Source of the DNA: JBKDZP01 sp047971315
Lineage (GTDB): Bacteria; Bacillota_I; Bacilli_A; RF39; UBA660
Assembly (NCBI GenBank): GCA_047971315.1
Contig: JBKDZP010000008.1
Location: 1 to 64,000, forward strand
Reading direction: 5' to 3'
DNA: 64,000 nucleotides
A program made the position numbers and the translations under genes. The notes under the pieces are model-generated. The model ran no database searches and had not been told where the DNA came from. It saw nothing but the letters and a program-made list of their open reading frames with translations. This document shows positions 44,009-53,343 of the stretch, piece after piece; the stretch's first letter is position 1; each line of letters starts with the position of its first letter.

Positions 44009-46588
44009 TTATATGAAAATTAATAAAATTATTAAAATATTTATTACAAAATACATAATATAAACCTTTAATTTATTATAAATATTATCTACAATATTTA
44101 ATATTTTATTTTGATTTAAAATATATAATATTAGTGTAACTATACTAAGCATTGATATAATAATACCTAATTTTAAATATGGGGTTTGATATTTAAATTC
44201 AATAGAATGAATACCTTCTTCTAGTTTTATACCAATAAAAGCATCTAGTATTGTAATTATATCAACCTTTTTACCATCTACAAATACACTCCAACCATCA
44301 TCATTTAAAATTGAAGTAAATAAAATTCCAGATTCTTTAGAAGAAATTGTTCCTAAAATATAAGTGCTTGTGAATTTAGATATTTCTAATTGATTTTGTT
44401 TTAATTGATTTATACTATCTTGAAAAACATCCATATTAAATGATACAGCATAAATATTATTAATAAAAAAATTTTCATCTTCTGTTTCTACAGTAAAAGT
44501 TACATCTTGATTTATATATTTATTTTCTATTCTAACTAAAACATATTGGTCTTTCGAAAATGACTTAATACGATTTTGATTGATAAATACATTAGCTTCT
44601 TTATCACTTTTATTAACACTTAAATATAAGTAAATATAAGCATTATCATCTGTATATGTTTGATATGTCAAATCATTTACTTTAGTAAGTTTATAATGAT
44701 TAAAATAATTATTATCTTCTTTTAACATTTTATTTAATATTAAATTTTGATATTCAAAAATATTAGTATCTTTAGTTTGAGGTGAAGTTATATTTAAAAC
44801 TCCTTCATCTACCATATATCCTAAATTCAGAGAAGATTTATTTTCATAAATATTTATATTATCTTTTAATGGTAATATAGGATTTTCAAAGTCATCTATC
44901 TTATAATATTCTAAATATTGTTCTTCATCAATATAGTATTTTATACCTAAAATTGAGTCTAATAATGGGGTTGAATTATTTCCAAAATATACTGAATTAT
45001 CAAATCCTTCTAAACCATTATTTTGTAGAAAATTTATTTTATATTTATTAATAGTAGATAAAAATTCATCTACGCCACTATATCCAATTAATAATGGATC
45101 ATTATTTGAAAAGGTAAAATTCTTTTCAATTCTATAAAATTCACTATTTTTTGGAATATAATTTTCAATTTCATCTCCAATTGTCTTTGAAAAACTAATA
45201 TAATCACTATTTGATGCTAATTCAAAATCCTTTAGTGTATAATAGCCATTAAGAAGTAGCTCTATAAATACAACTAATAATAATACAATTTTCCATTTTT
45301 TATTATTAACAATTAAATAAAAGATAATTAAATAAAAACACATAAACCCACATGAGATAAATAAATATACATCTTTTAAGTAGCTATAGTTTGTTATACT
45401 TATTATATAAGTCAGTATAGCATAAACAAGTCCAAATAGTATGTATTGTTTATATTTTATATGTTTAATTTTTAACAATGATTCTGTTGCGAGTATTATA
45501 ATAAAGAATACAAATAAAAATGAATATCTATAATTAAAACCAATTGGCATACTAAAACCATGCCATATTTCATTTAAATTTAAAATACTAAAAGATAATA
45601 TAATAATAAATAACACTAGTAATGAATATATTTTATTCATTTTTTTTATTTTCTTATTAATAAAATAAAAATATAACAAAGGAATTATAAATATTCCAGC
45701 ATATATATTAGCACGATTAAAATTTAAAATATTTTCGTAGTTTTGTGAAACAAAATATGTTTTACTAAAAATATCTAATAAATTTTGATTAAAAACTAAA
45801 TTAAAATCTGAAAGTATTGATAAATCCTTATTACTACTTGTTAATGACAAAATTCCAGGTAATAATAAAAATAAACTAGACAAAAATGAAAGTATTGATG
45901 TTATTATAAAATTTATAATCTGTTTTGTTTTATTTTCTATAGATTTATATTCTATTAAAAATTGATATATAAAATAAATTAAAGAAAAAATACATAACAT
46001 ATACCCAATATAATAATTTGAAACCAAAGCAAAAAATAATGAAATGCCATATAAAAGTGATTTATTATTTTTTGTTAATTTATCAATTCCAAGAGCTATT
46101 AATGGTAATAAGAAAACACCATCTAACCACATAATATTAAAGTAGTAATTAATATTGTAAGCACATAAAGCATAGCATAAACTAAAAATTAAAATAATAA
46201 TATTTGATTTATTAAATTTATGTTTTAAATATACAAACATTGTTAGTCCACAAATCGATATTTTTAGTGTAATTAAAAATATTATAAAGTTAGATATATT
46301 TTTAAAAAATACAATTAATATATTTAATGGACTAGATAAATAATATGCAAATGTACCTAACATTGAACCACCCATTCCCTTTGAGAATGAATAAAATATT
46401 GATTCTGTTCCTTCAAATACTCTTTTTAAAAATGAAAAAAGTGAAACATATTGTGCTTGCATATCACTAACTAATAGTGTATATGTTGAATTATATGAAG
46501 CATTTAAGAATATAGCAATAAAATTTATTACTAAAAAAGGTAGTAAAAATGATAATATTAAAAATATTTTAGATTTATGTTTTTTCAT
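44009..46588 (-). CDS. YfhO-family membrane glycosyltransferase
   Basis: An 859-residue GT-C-type protein with about a dozen membrane helices in the first 430 residues, an extracytoplasmic domain (about 440-820) and a final pair of helices. The start FLILSFLLPFLVINFIAIFL and the luminal loop SDMQAQYVSLFSFLKRVFEG with KGMGGSMLGTFAYYLSSPLN are typical of YfhO. Relatives transfer sugars to lipoteichoic acid or other cell-wall polymers from a lipid carrier. It closes the operon with hydrolase, murF and ddl. Confidence 0.82.
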   Translation of the reverse strand: MKKHKSKIFLILSFLLPFLVINFIAIFLNASYNSTYTLLVSDMQAQYVSLFSFLKRVFEGTESIFYSFSKGMGGSMLGTFAYYLSSPLNILIVFFKNISNFIIFLITLKISICGLTMFVYLKHKFNKSNIIILIFSLCYALCAYNINYYFNIMWLDGVFLLPLIALGIDKLTKNNKSLLYGISLFFALVSNYYIGYMLCIFSLIYFIYQFLIEYKSIENKTKQIINFIITSILSFLSSLFLLLPGILSLTSSNKDLSILSDFNLVFNQNLLDIFSKTYFVSQNYENILNFNRANIYAGIFIIPLLYFYFINKKIKKMNKIYSLLVLFIIILSFSILNLNEIWHGFSMPIGFNYRYSFLFVFFIIILATESLLKIKHIKYKQYILFGLVYAILTYIISITNYSYLKDVYLFISCGFMCFYLIIFYLIVNNKKWKIVLLLVVFIELLLNGYYTLKDFELASNSDYISFSKTIGDEIENYIPKNSEFYRIEKNFTFSNNDPLLIGYSGVDEFLSTINKYKINFLQNNGLEGFDNSVYFGNNSTPLLDSILGIKYYIDEEQYLEYYKIDDFENPILPLKDNINIYENKSSLNLGYMVDEGVLNITSPQTKDTNIFEYQNLILNKMLKEDNNYFNHYKLTKVNDLTYQTYTDDNAYIYLYLSVNKSDKEANVFINQNRIKSFSKDQYVLVRIENKYINQDVTFTVETEDENFFINNIYAVSFNMDVFQDSINQLKQNQLEISKFTSTYILGTISSKESGILFTSILNDDGWSVFVDGKKVDIITILDAFIGIKLEEGIHSIEFKYQTPYLKLGIIISMLSIVTLILYILNQNKILNIVDNIYNKLKVYIMYFVINILIILLIFI

Positions 46589-46618
46589 ACAATCTCCTTT
46601 TTATCTAAAAAGAGAAAA

Positions 46619-47803
46619 TTATTTTAATTTTCCCTTCATTCCTTTTGAACCATTAAAGGTTGCCAATATGTTTGAATCAAATGATGTAATTTTTTTTGAT
46701 TTATTTTTATAATCCTTAATAGCAAGACAAATCATATCATTTAATAATGTTTTATAGTCTTTTCCAACTTGTTTCCAAAGATAGAATGATAAAGAACCTG
46801 GAATTGTATTTGGTTCATTAACATAAACCTTTTTTGTTTTATTGTTTATTAAAAAGTCTATTCTAGCTACTCCACTTAAGTTTAGTACTTTAAATGTTTC
46901 TAATGATAATTCTTTAACAGTTTCTTCTGTTTTATTATCTATGTTTGCTGGTATTATCATACCTGTTGAATTAATTTTATTTGATGTTTTAAATGGTTTT
47001 TTTGATTTACCAATATATTTATCTTCAAATGTTAAAAAATCATTATTTGTATTCATCTGTGCAATTGCACTTGTTTGTGAAAATTCATAATTACCTAAAA
47101 CACTACAATTTACTTCTAATAAATTTTCAATTATTTCTTCAACAATTATTTTATTATCATATTTTAATGCATCTGTTATACAGTTATCAATTTCATTTTC
47201 ATCTTTAGCAACTTTTATGCCAACACTACTTCCTAGGTTTGCTGGTTTAATAATAACAGGATAACCTATTTTTTTAATCTCATTTAAAATATTGGTTGAA
47301 TCACATAAATATTCATTTTCATAAAACCATGTATAATTTGGAATTGGGATATTAGCAGATTGCAAAATTTGTTTCATTACAACTTTATCTTGTCCAACAC
47401 TTGCACCTAAAATTGAAGGTCCAACATATGGAACTCCTATACTATCTAAATATCCTGCTAAAGAGCCATCTTCTACTCCTTTACCATGAACAATTGGGAA
47501 AGCTATATCTATTTGTTCAACATTTTTTTTAAATATTCCTGTAATATTTTGTAGATAAAATTGTTCATTTACTTTTACTAATGTTACTTTTTTAGCATAT
47601 TTCTTTAATAAATCTAAATCTTTAAATATATCAAGTTCCATTAACATTTTTCCTGTATACCAGGTACGATCTTTTCCTATATAAATTGGAATTATGTCAT
47701 ATTTTTCTTTATCAATATTATTCATAGCTTGAACAGATGTTATAATACTAACTTCATGTTCAACAGTAGCTCCACCAAATATTACTCCTACTTTTATTTT
47801 CAT
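46619..47803 (-). CDS. ddl: D-alanine--D-alanine ligase
   Basis: A 394-residue ATP-grasp ligase that makes the D-Ala-D-Ala dipeptide for peptidoglycan. Marks are VGVIFGGATVEHEVSI, VHGKGVEDGSLAGYLDSIGVPYVGP, IIKPANLGSSVGIKVAKDE, VEEIIENLLEVNCSVL and NEPNTIPGSLSFYLW. It is some 30 residues longer than usual, mostly at the C-terminus (LATFNGSKGMKGKLK). It lies 14 bases after murF and starts after GAAGGATTTTT. Confidence 0.92.
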   Translation of the reverse strand: MKIKVGVIFGGATVEHEVSIITSVQAMNNIDKEKYDIIPIYIGKDRTWYTGKMLMELDIFKDLDLLKKYAKKVTLVKVNEQFYLQNITGIFKKNVEQIDIAFPIVHGKGVEDGSLAGYLDSIGVPYVGPSILGASVGQDKVVMKQILQSANIPIPNYTWFYENEYLCDSTNILNEIKKIGYPVIIKPANLGSSVGIKVAKDENEIDNCITDALKYDNKIIVEEIIENLLEVNCSVLGNYEFSQTSAIAQMNTNNDFLTFEDKYIGKSKKPFKTSNKINSTGMIIPANIDNKTEETVKELSLETFKVLNLSGVARIDFLINNKTKKVYVNEPNTIPGSLSFYLWKQVGKDYKTLLNDMICLAIKDYKNKSKKITSFDSNILATFNGSKGMKGKLK

Positions 47804-47817
47804 AAAAATCCTTCTTT

Positions 47818-49419
47818 CTACTTCTCGTTAAATATGTCTGGTAAATCATTTTCTAACAATACAAATGTTTCTTTTTGTTTTAATTTTTGAATTAATGGAA
47901 ATGCTTCTTTTACGTCATTTAAGACAAATATATTTTCTTTTTTAAATTTTTTTGATATTAACCCTTCATATATTGGTTTAGTTTGGTTTTCACCAATTAG
48001 TATTACATCATCGATTTTGTTTTCAGCAATATATTGTCCAAACTTTTTATTTAATTCAAATTGTTTGTCTCCTAGTTCTATCATACCAGGAGTAACTATA
48101 ATTTTGTGTCCATCCATCATTCCTAGAACTTCAACTGCCATTTTTGATCCTACTGGGTTTGAATTATAAGCATCATCTATAATATTAATATTACCCATTT
48201 TTTTCATTTCTAAACGGTGCTCAATTTGATTTACTTTTTTTACACCCATTTGTAATTGACTAATACTTAATCCTAATTCTTTTCCAAGAGCTATACTAGC
48301 TAAGATATTATATACATTTGCCTCACCAAGTAATTTTGTAGAAAACGGATATTTTTGTTTATCATCTTTAAAGATAACATTAAATTCAATCCCTTGATTA
48401 GTAATTTTTATATCAGTTGCTCTTACATCAACTTCTTTATTATTAATTCCAATCCATACAATTTTACAATTGTTTTTTAATTTATATGATGTTTGTAATT
48501 CATCATCCCCATTTAGTATTCCAATTCCATCTTGTGGCAATGATTCAATTAATTCAAATTTTCCAGTTTGAATATTTTCTTGTGAACCAAAGCTTTCCAA
48601 GTGAGCTATACCAATTTTAGTTAAAATTCCGTATGTTGGTGAAACTAAATCACAAAGTTCCTTGATTTCAACTTTTTTAAATGCAACCATCTCTGCTATG
48701 AATAGATCATTAAATTTATCTAAATAGTTATTAATAGTTATTATTAGACCAACTGGTGTATTAAAGTTTTTAGGTGTTTTTAAAGCATTAAATTTAATGT
48801 TTAAAACATCATTTAAAATATTTTTACTACTTGTTTTACCATAACTTCCTGTTATTCCAATAACTTTCATATTTGACATATTTTTTAGTTTTTTTATAGC
48901 TTTTTTCTTAAAGCCATTATTAATTATTTTTTCAATTGGTTTGTTTACAATGTTAGCAAAATAAACCATAATATAATTAAGATATACCATTAAACCTAAT
49001 ATTAAGAAATAATATACAATATTACTTTCATTAAAATTTATTGATACTATAATAACTGGTATTAAATAAATAATAAATTCAGAAATAAATAGTCTTTTTA
49101 CTCTTGGTGTTCTTTTTAAAGTAAGTTTATTTTGAGCTATTTTTAAATTTTTTAAATATATTAATGACAATACCATATACAAAATTACAAATAAAATTTC
49201 AATATATTTAACTTCTATTTTAATAAATTGAAACATTACTAACAATAAAAATAATAAGTCAAGATTAAAAAATATTTGTTTTCTATTTTTAGTCATCCAT
49301 TTTAGATATCTATTATCTTCATTATACCAATTTTGTTGTAACATTTGAAATGATTTTCTTGATTTTAAATAAGTGTATAAAAATGTAGAAAAAACCGCAA
49401 CATAAAATTTAATTATCAT
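47818..49419 (-). CDS. murF: MurF-type ligase with N-terminal membrane region
   Basis: A 533-residue Mur ligase that would add D-Ala-D-Ala to UDP-MurNAc-tripeptide. The catalytic part has GITGSYGKTSSK, KTPKNFNTPVGL, FIAEMVAFKKVEIKEL, and IIDDAYNSNPVGSKMAVEVL, followed by the C-terminal ligase domain (IIVTPGMIELG). The usual soluble N-terminal domain is replaced by about 170 residues with several membrane helices and a basic loop. It would therefore be anchored in the membrane. It is followed by ddl, which supplies its substrate. Confidence 0.85.
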   Translation of the reverse strand: MIIKFYVAVFSTFLYTYLKSRKSFQMLQQNWYNEDNRYLKWMTKNRKQIFFNLDLLFLLLVMFQFIKIEVKYIEILFVILYMVLSLIYLKNLKIAQNKLTLKRTPRVKRLFISEFIIYLIPVIIVSINFNESNIVYYFLILGLMVYLNYIMVYFANIVNKPIEKIINNGFKKKAIKKLKNMSNMKVIGITGSYGKTSSKNILNDVLNIKFNALKTPKNFNTPVGLIITINNYLDKFNDLFIAEMVAFKKVEIKELCDLVSPTYGILTKIGIAHLESFGSQENIQTGKFELIESLPQDGIGILNGDDELQTSYKLKNNCKIVWIGINNKEVDVRATDIKITNQGIEFNVIFKDDKQKYPFSTKLLGEANVYNILASIALGKELGLSISQLQMGVKKVNQIEHRLEMKKMGNINIIDDAYNSNPVGSKMAVEVLGMMDGHKIIVTPGMIELGDKQFELNKKFGQYIAENKIDDVILIGENQTKPIYEGLISKKFKKENIFVLNDVKEAFPLIQKLKQKETFVLLENDLPDIFNEK

Positions 49420-49428
49420 AATTACCTC

Positions 49429-50157
49429 CTAATTTATAAACGATTTTAATATATTTATCGTTTTTATTTTTTCTTCTAAATAAGCATAATGAGATCTATT
49501 TTCATATTCTATAACAGCTGAATTTTTAATTAATTTTTCCAATTCATATGCTCGTTCTAATGGAACTGCTTCATCATTTGTACCCCATATTATTAATGTT
49601 GGACAAGTTATATTTTTTATGATATTTGTAATATCTAAGTTAACAGTATTTACTAATATTTTTCTCATAATTGGGGTTGCATTTCTATAGTCAGTTGATC
49701 CTATATATTTTTTTGCTATATTTTCTAATTTATTTATACCAGGTATTTTTTTTAATTGTTTTAATAATTTTAATTTTAGACTTACATGTTGAATTTCTTT
49801 TTTAAATGGACTACCAAATAATATTAATTTTTCTGTTTTATATTTGCTTGCATATGTTAAAGCAATTTTTCCACCAAATGAATGCCCCACTAAAATAGGA
49901 TTTGATATTTTTAGATCATCACATAATTTTTTTATAACTTCAACATAATCATATACTGTATATTCAAATTTAGGTTCTTCACTTTTTCCATAACCAGGCA
50001 AATCAATTATTAACAAATCATTATCATTAACAAATGAATCAGCTATTGGTTTCATCATCTCAATATTTTGTCCCCATCCATGAAGAAAGACAATTGTTGG
50101 TTTATTTAATTTTCCATATCTAATAAAATTTATATTTAAATCATTAATCTTTTGCAT
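49429..50157 (-). CDS. Alpha/beta hydrolase
   Basis: A 242-residue hydrolase with FLHGWGQNIEMMKP as oxyanion region, the nucleophile Ser in VGHSFGGKIALTYA, the acid in IIWGTNDEAVPLE and a His in ENRSHYAYLEE. The substrate is unknown. It is the first gene of the operon with murF, ddl and yfhO, and ends 9 bases before murF, so a role in envelope metabolism is likely by context only. Confidence 0.82.
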   Translation of the reverse strand: MQKINDLNINFIRYGKLNKPTIVFLHGWGQNIEMMKPIADSFVNDNDLLIIDLPGYGKSEEPKFEYTVYDYVEVIKKLCDDLKISNPILVGHSFGGKIALTYASKYKTEKLILFGSPFKKEIQHVSLKLKLLKQLKKIPGINKLENIAKKYIGSTDYRNATPIMRKILVNTVNLDITNIIKNITCPTLIIWGTNDEAVPLERAYELEKLIKNSAVIEYENRSHYAYLEEKIKTINILKSFIN

Positions 50158-50289
50158 TTACTCACCTTTTTTATTTTGCTATATATAAAGTTTATCACGA
50201 TTTTAGTCCTAATTGCAATTATTTTATATATAATTCTTAAATTTTATACATATTTTTACTTTATTCATAATCTCACATAATGTCTAATA

Positions 50290-50318
50290 TTGTATTTTTA
50301 TGTAATTTATGGTATAAT
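50290..50318 (+). promoter_or_regulatory. SigA-type promoter of the cohesin-like gene
   Basis: TTGTAT (50290-50295), a 17-base spacer, then TATAAT (50313-50318), followed 24 bases later by the start codon behind AAGGAG. Confidence 0.65.
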
Positions 50319-50342
50319 TCAAGAAATTAAGGAGCTAATTTT

Positions 50343-50918
50343 ATGAAAAAAATATTTATTTCTATTGTTATTTTATTAATGTATTTTATTACTTTTAACG
50401 TACAAGCATCTAGTCTTAATACATTTATAGTAAATAGTGATGCATTAACCTATAAAAATGGTGATACTGTTACTTTAACTATTAAAATGAATTCTACTAG
50501 TACAATAAATAGTGAAAATACTTTCTATTACATTAATTATGATACTTCTATTTTTACTTTTAAATCTTTTTCAGGATTAAATAATGTGTTTTTTGATTCA
50601 AATGAAAAAAAATTATATTTTAATTCCAATATAAATGTAATACAAAATGATGTAATTGGAACAATTACTTTAACAATCAATGATGATGCAGTACTTGCTA
50701 CCAAGAATGTAGAAATACCTTATTATAGTTTTTATAAAACTAAGGATAATGAAGATTCTATTATTTTAACAATTGAACCAGTAATTGAGTTAATAGATAT
50801 TAATGAAGCAAGTTTAGAAACAACTTCTGATTTAACACCATATGTTGTTGGAAGTGGAATTGGAATAGCAGTCGTATCTTCATTAATACTAATTATAAAT
50901 TTAATTAAAAAGTATTAA
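50343..50918 (+). CDS. Cohesin-like surface protein with C-terminal membrane anchor
   Basis: A 191-residue protein: signal peptide (1-22, KKIFISIVILLMYFITFNVQA), a domain of about 120 residues with the cohesin-like pattern (DTVTLTIKMNST, then ENTFYYINYDTSIFTFKSF and VIGTITLTIND), and a C-terminal membrane helix (VVGSGIGIAVVSSLILII) with a short basic tail. It would be displayed outside the cell, anchored in the membrane. It starts after AAGGAGCTAATTTT, is monocistronic and has its own terminator. The ligand is unknown. Confidence 0.72.
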   Translation: MKKIFISIVILLMYFITFNVQASSLNTFIVNSDALTYKNGDTVTLTIKMNSTSTINSENTFYYINYDTSIFTFKSFSGLNNVFFDSNEKKLYFNSNINVIQNDVIGTITLTINDDAVLATKNVEIPYYSFYKTKDNEDSIILTIEPVIELIDINEASLETTSDLTPYVVGSGIGIAVVSSLILIINLIKKY

Positions 50919-50922
50919 TAAG

Positions 50923-50946
50923 AACTGATTTTATATCAGTTTTTTT
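50923..50946 (+). terminator. Terminator of the cohesin-like gene
   Basis: AACTGAT and ATCAGTT form a 7-bp stem followed by a T run, just after the stop codon. Confidence 0.7.
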
Positions 50947-50957
50947 ATATATAATTT

Positions 50958-50988
50958 AAATAAGAAGCATATTTTATGCTTCTTATTT
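50958..50988 (-). terminator. Terminator of the rpsP-khpA operon
   Basis: AAATAAGAAGCATA and TATGCTTCTTATTT form a 14-bp stem, 10 bases beyond the khpA stop codon. Confidence 0.75.
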
Positions 50989-50997
50989 AAATCAATT

Positions 50998-51243
50998 TTA
51001 ATATGAGTCAAAGTTTACTTTAACTTTTTTTAATTTATTATTGTAAGCTGATGTTTGAATAATTGTTCTAATAGCATTTGCTATAGATCCTTCTTTTCCA
51101 ACAACTGCCCCCATATCATTTTCTGATACTAAAACTTCAATAGTTGTCATTTCATCATCATCATCATATTTTGTTACAGATACCATTTCGATTTCACTAA
51201 CAATACTTTTAACTAAATATTCTGTCAACGCAACTAAATCCAT
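50998..51243 (-). CDS. khpA: RNA-binding protein KhpA (KH domain)
   Basis: An 81-residue protein with a single type II KH domain and the GxxG loop in GAVVGKEGSIANAIRT. KhpA binds RNA, usually with KhpB (Jag), and influences cell division and envelope growth. It follows rpsP by one base, as in many Bacillota. It starts with an ATG after AGGTAAATAAT, and the rimM and trmD genes that often follow are absent here. Confidence 0.9.
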   Translation of the reverse strand: MDLVALTEYLVKSIVSEIEMVSVTKYDDDDEMTTIEVLVSENDMGAVVGKEGSIANAIRTIIQTSAYNNKLKKVKVNFDSY

Positions 51244-51244
51244 A

Positions 51245-51526
51245 TTATTTACCTTCTTTGTTCATTTTTGAGTTATGAAATTTTTCCATAACACCAGTTT
51301 TTTTAAATAAATCTCTTACTGTATCAGTAGGTATTGCTCCATTACCTAACCATTTTAATGCTACTTCATCATTTACTTTGATTTCTGCTGGTTCTGTAAT
51401 TGGGTTATAAGTACCAACTGTTTCAATGAATTTTCCATCTCTTGGACTTCTTGAATCAGCTGCAACGATACGGTAAAATGGTGCTTTTTTTGATCCCATT
51501 CTTTTTAATCTTAATTTAACTGCCAT
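51245..51526 (-). CDS. rpsP: 30S ribosomal protein S16
   Basis: A 93-residue S16, beginning VKLRLKRMGSKKAPFYRIVAADSRSPRDG and continuing FIETVGTYNP and EVALKWLGNGAIPTDTV. It is required for 30S assembly. It is the first gene of the rpsP-khpA operon, starting after GGAGGGATACT. It is not preceded by ffh as in Bacillus. Confidence 0.96.
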   Translation of the reverse strand: MAVKLRLKRMGSKKAPFYRIVAADSRSPRDGKFIETVGTYNPITEPAEIKVNDEVALKWLGNGAIPTDTVRDLFKKTGVMEKFHNSKMNKEGK

Positions 51527-51601
51527 AGTATCCCTCCATTCATTATATAAATAATATCATATTTAATTTTATGTGTCAACCTTTTTTGTTAACACATAAA
51601 A

Positions 51602-51620
51602 AAGTCTCAAATTGAGACTT
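51602..51620 (-). terminator. Terminator of cotE
   Basis: AAGTCTCAA and TTGAGACTT form a 9-bp stem. The A run on the left reads as U on the minus strand. It lies 6 bases after the cotE stop codon. Confidence 0.7.
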
Positions 51621-51626
51621 GCCATA

Positions 51627-52163
51627 TTAGCCTATATAATTTTCCCTAACAGTTTCATCAATATCATTTAATATTTCATCATTTACATCATCATCAATAT
51701 CATCCCAAGGTTCTTCTTCTTCTTCTATTGATATTTTCATTTTAGTTTCACCAACTATTTCTACTCCTAATTCTTTTTCAATATCAAAATTAATATTACC
51801 ATTTTCATCAATTGTTACTTTAGTACAGCTTGGTTGTTTTAAAGTTCTGACAATTATGTCTGTATCACTTGTTAAATCGGCATTTTCTTTTATTTTAACA
51901 TTGAATAAATCATTATAATCTATTTTTTTATTAACTACTGTTGTTTTACTATCTGATTCATATGAATACCAAATATTAACATCATATGATCCATCAACTC
52001 CAATTTTTTCACCCGATTTATATCCTTTAAATTTATGATTAATTACCCAACAACCTAGAACTGTAGTTGGGATATTTTCTGTTGTTATTGTATAATTATT
52101 TTTAAAGTATTTTTTACCTTTTCCAATAACTGCTTTTGTAACAATTTCTTTATATGCTGCCAT
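51627..52163 (-). CDS. cotE: Outer spore coat morphogenetic protein CotE
   Basis: A 178-residue protein with the family pattern MAAYKEIVTKAVIGKGKKY, TTVLGCWVINHKFKGYK, YDVNIWYSYESDSKTTVV and VGETKMKISIE, followed by an acidic tail (EEEEEPWDDIDDDVNDE). In Bacillus subtilis CotE directs outer-coat assembly. It is a Bacilli-type marker that fits sigG and spoIIP in this window. It starts after GAGGGGGGAATAAT and is monocistronic. Confidence 0.88.
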   Translation of the reverse strand: MAAYKEIVTKAVIGKGKKYFKNNYTITTENIPTTVLGCWVINHKFKGYKSGEKIGVDGSYDVNIWYSYESDSKTTVVNKKIDYNDLFNVKIKENADLTSDTDIIVRTLKQPSCTKVTIDENGNINFDIEKELGVEIVGETKMKISIEEEEEPWDDIDDDVNDEILNDIDETVRENYIG

Positions 52164-52286
52164 ATTATTCCCCCCTCACATTAATTTATGCATAAGAGAG
52201 TAAAATGTTTACTATTCAATTATAGAATAATAATTTAAATTGTTTTTATAAAAAACTCTACTTGCTAGTAAAGTTTTTTTATTTTA

Positions 52287-53291
52287 TTACATATTATTTA
52301 ATTCATAGTTCCAAGCATCTTTCAACATATCTTCTAAAGTCAATATTGCTTTAAACCCAAGTTCATTATATGCTTTGGTTGTGTCGCTATAACAAGAAGC
52401 AATATCACCATTTCTTCTTTCAACTATTTTATAAGGAATTTTTATTCCATTTACTTTTTCAAATGTAGTAATTAATTCTAATACACTGTATCCTATTCCA
52501 GTACCTAAATTATAAATATATAATCCTTGTTTTTCTTTTATTAATTTTTCTAGTGCTTTAATATGCCCAATTGCCAAGTCAACCACATGGATATAATCTC
52601 TAACTCCTGTTCCGTCTAATGTGTCATAATCATCTCCAAAAACACTTAACACTTCTAAATTTTTACTTGCCACCTTAGAAATAAATGGTACAAGATTAGC
52701 AGGTATCCCATTTGGTTCTTCACCAATTAATCCACTACAATGAGCACCAATTGGATTAAAGTATCTTAATATACAGATATTCCATTTATTATCAGATTTA
52801 AACAAATCTTTTAATATTTGTTCTACAAATAATTTGCTTGTTCCATATGGATTTGTAGTTTCCCCTGTTTTTGATTCTTCTGTTATTGGAATAATCTTAG
52901 GATCACCATATACTGTAGCACTACTACTAAAAACTAAAGATTTACAATTATATTCTTTCATTACGCTAAGTAAAGTTAGTACTGAAGTTACATTGTTTAT
53001 ATAATATTCAATTGGTTTACTTACTGATTCACCTACTGCTTTAAATGCAGCAAAATCAATTACACAAGTAATGTTATTTTCTAAAAATATTTTATTTAAA
53101 AAATCTTTATCTAACACGTCTCCTTCATATAGTTTTACTTTTTTATTAGTAATAGTCTCAATTTTATTAATTACTTCTAATTTAGAATTACTAAAATTGT
53201 CTAATATAATTACATTATAATTATTATTAAGCAGTTCAACGCATGTATGACTACCTATATACCCAGCTCCTCCAGTTACTAAAATATCCAT
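52287..53291 (-). CDS. galE: UDP-glucose 4-epimerase
   Basis: A 334-residue extended SDR. The NAD site is VTGGAGYIGSH, the catalytic Ser is in VFSSSATVYG, and Tyr/Lys are in NPYGTSKLFVEQI. RYFNPIGAHCSGLIGEEP and RDYIHVVDLAIGH are typical. It converts UDP-glucose to UDP-galactose, probably for the polysaccharide made by the neighbouring cluster. It is the last gene of that minus-strand cluster and starts after AGAGGTGATTTAG. Confidence 0.94.
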   Translation of the reverse strand: MDILVTGGAGYIGSHTCVELLNNNYNVIILDNFSNSKLEVINKIETITNKKVKLYEGDVLDKDFLNKIFLENNITCVIDFAAFKAVGESVSKPIEYYINNVTSVLTLLSVMKEYNCKSLVFSSSATVYGDPKIIPITEESKTGETTNPYGTSKLFVEQILKDLFKSDNKWNICILRYFNPIGAHCSGLIGEEPNGIPANLVPFISKVASKNLEVLSVFGDDYDTLDGTGVRDYIHVVDLAIGHIKALEKLIKEKQGLYIYNLGTGIGYSVLELITTFEKVNGIKIPYKIVERRNGDIASCYSDTTKAYNELGFKAILTLEDMLKDAWNYELNNM

Positions 53292-53343
53292 CTAAATCAC
53301 CTCTATTATTAGTATAGCATTTAAAAAGAAAAAAGAGAATATA

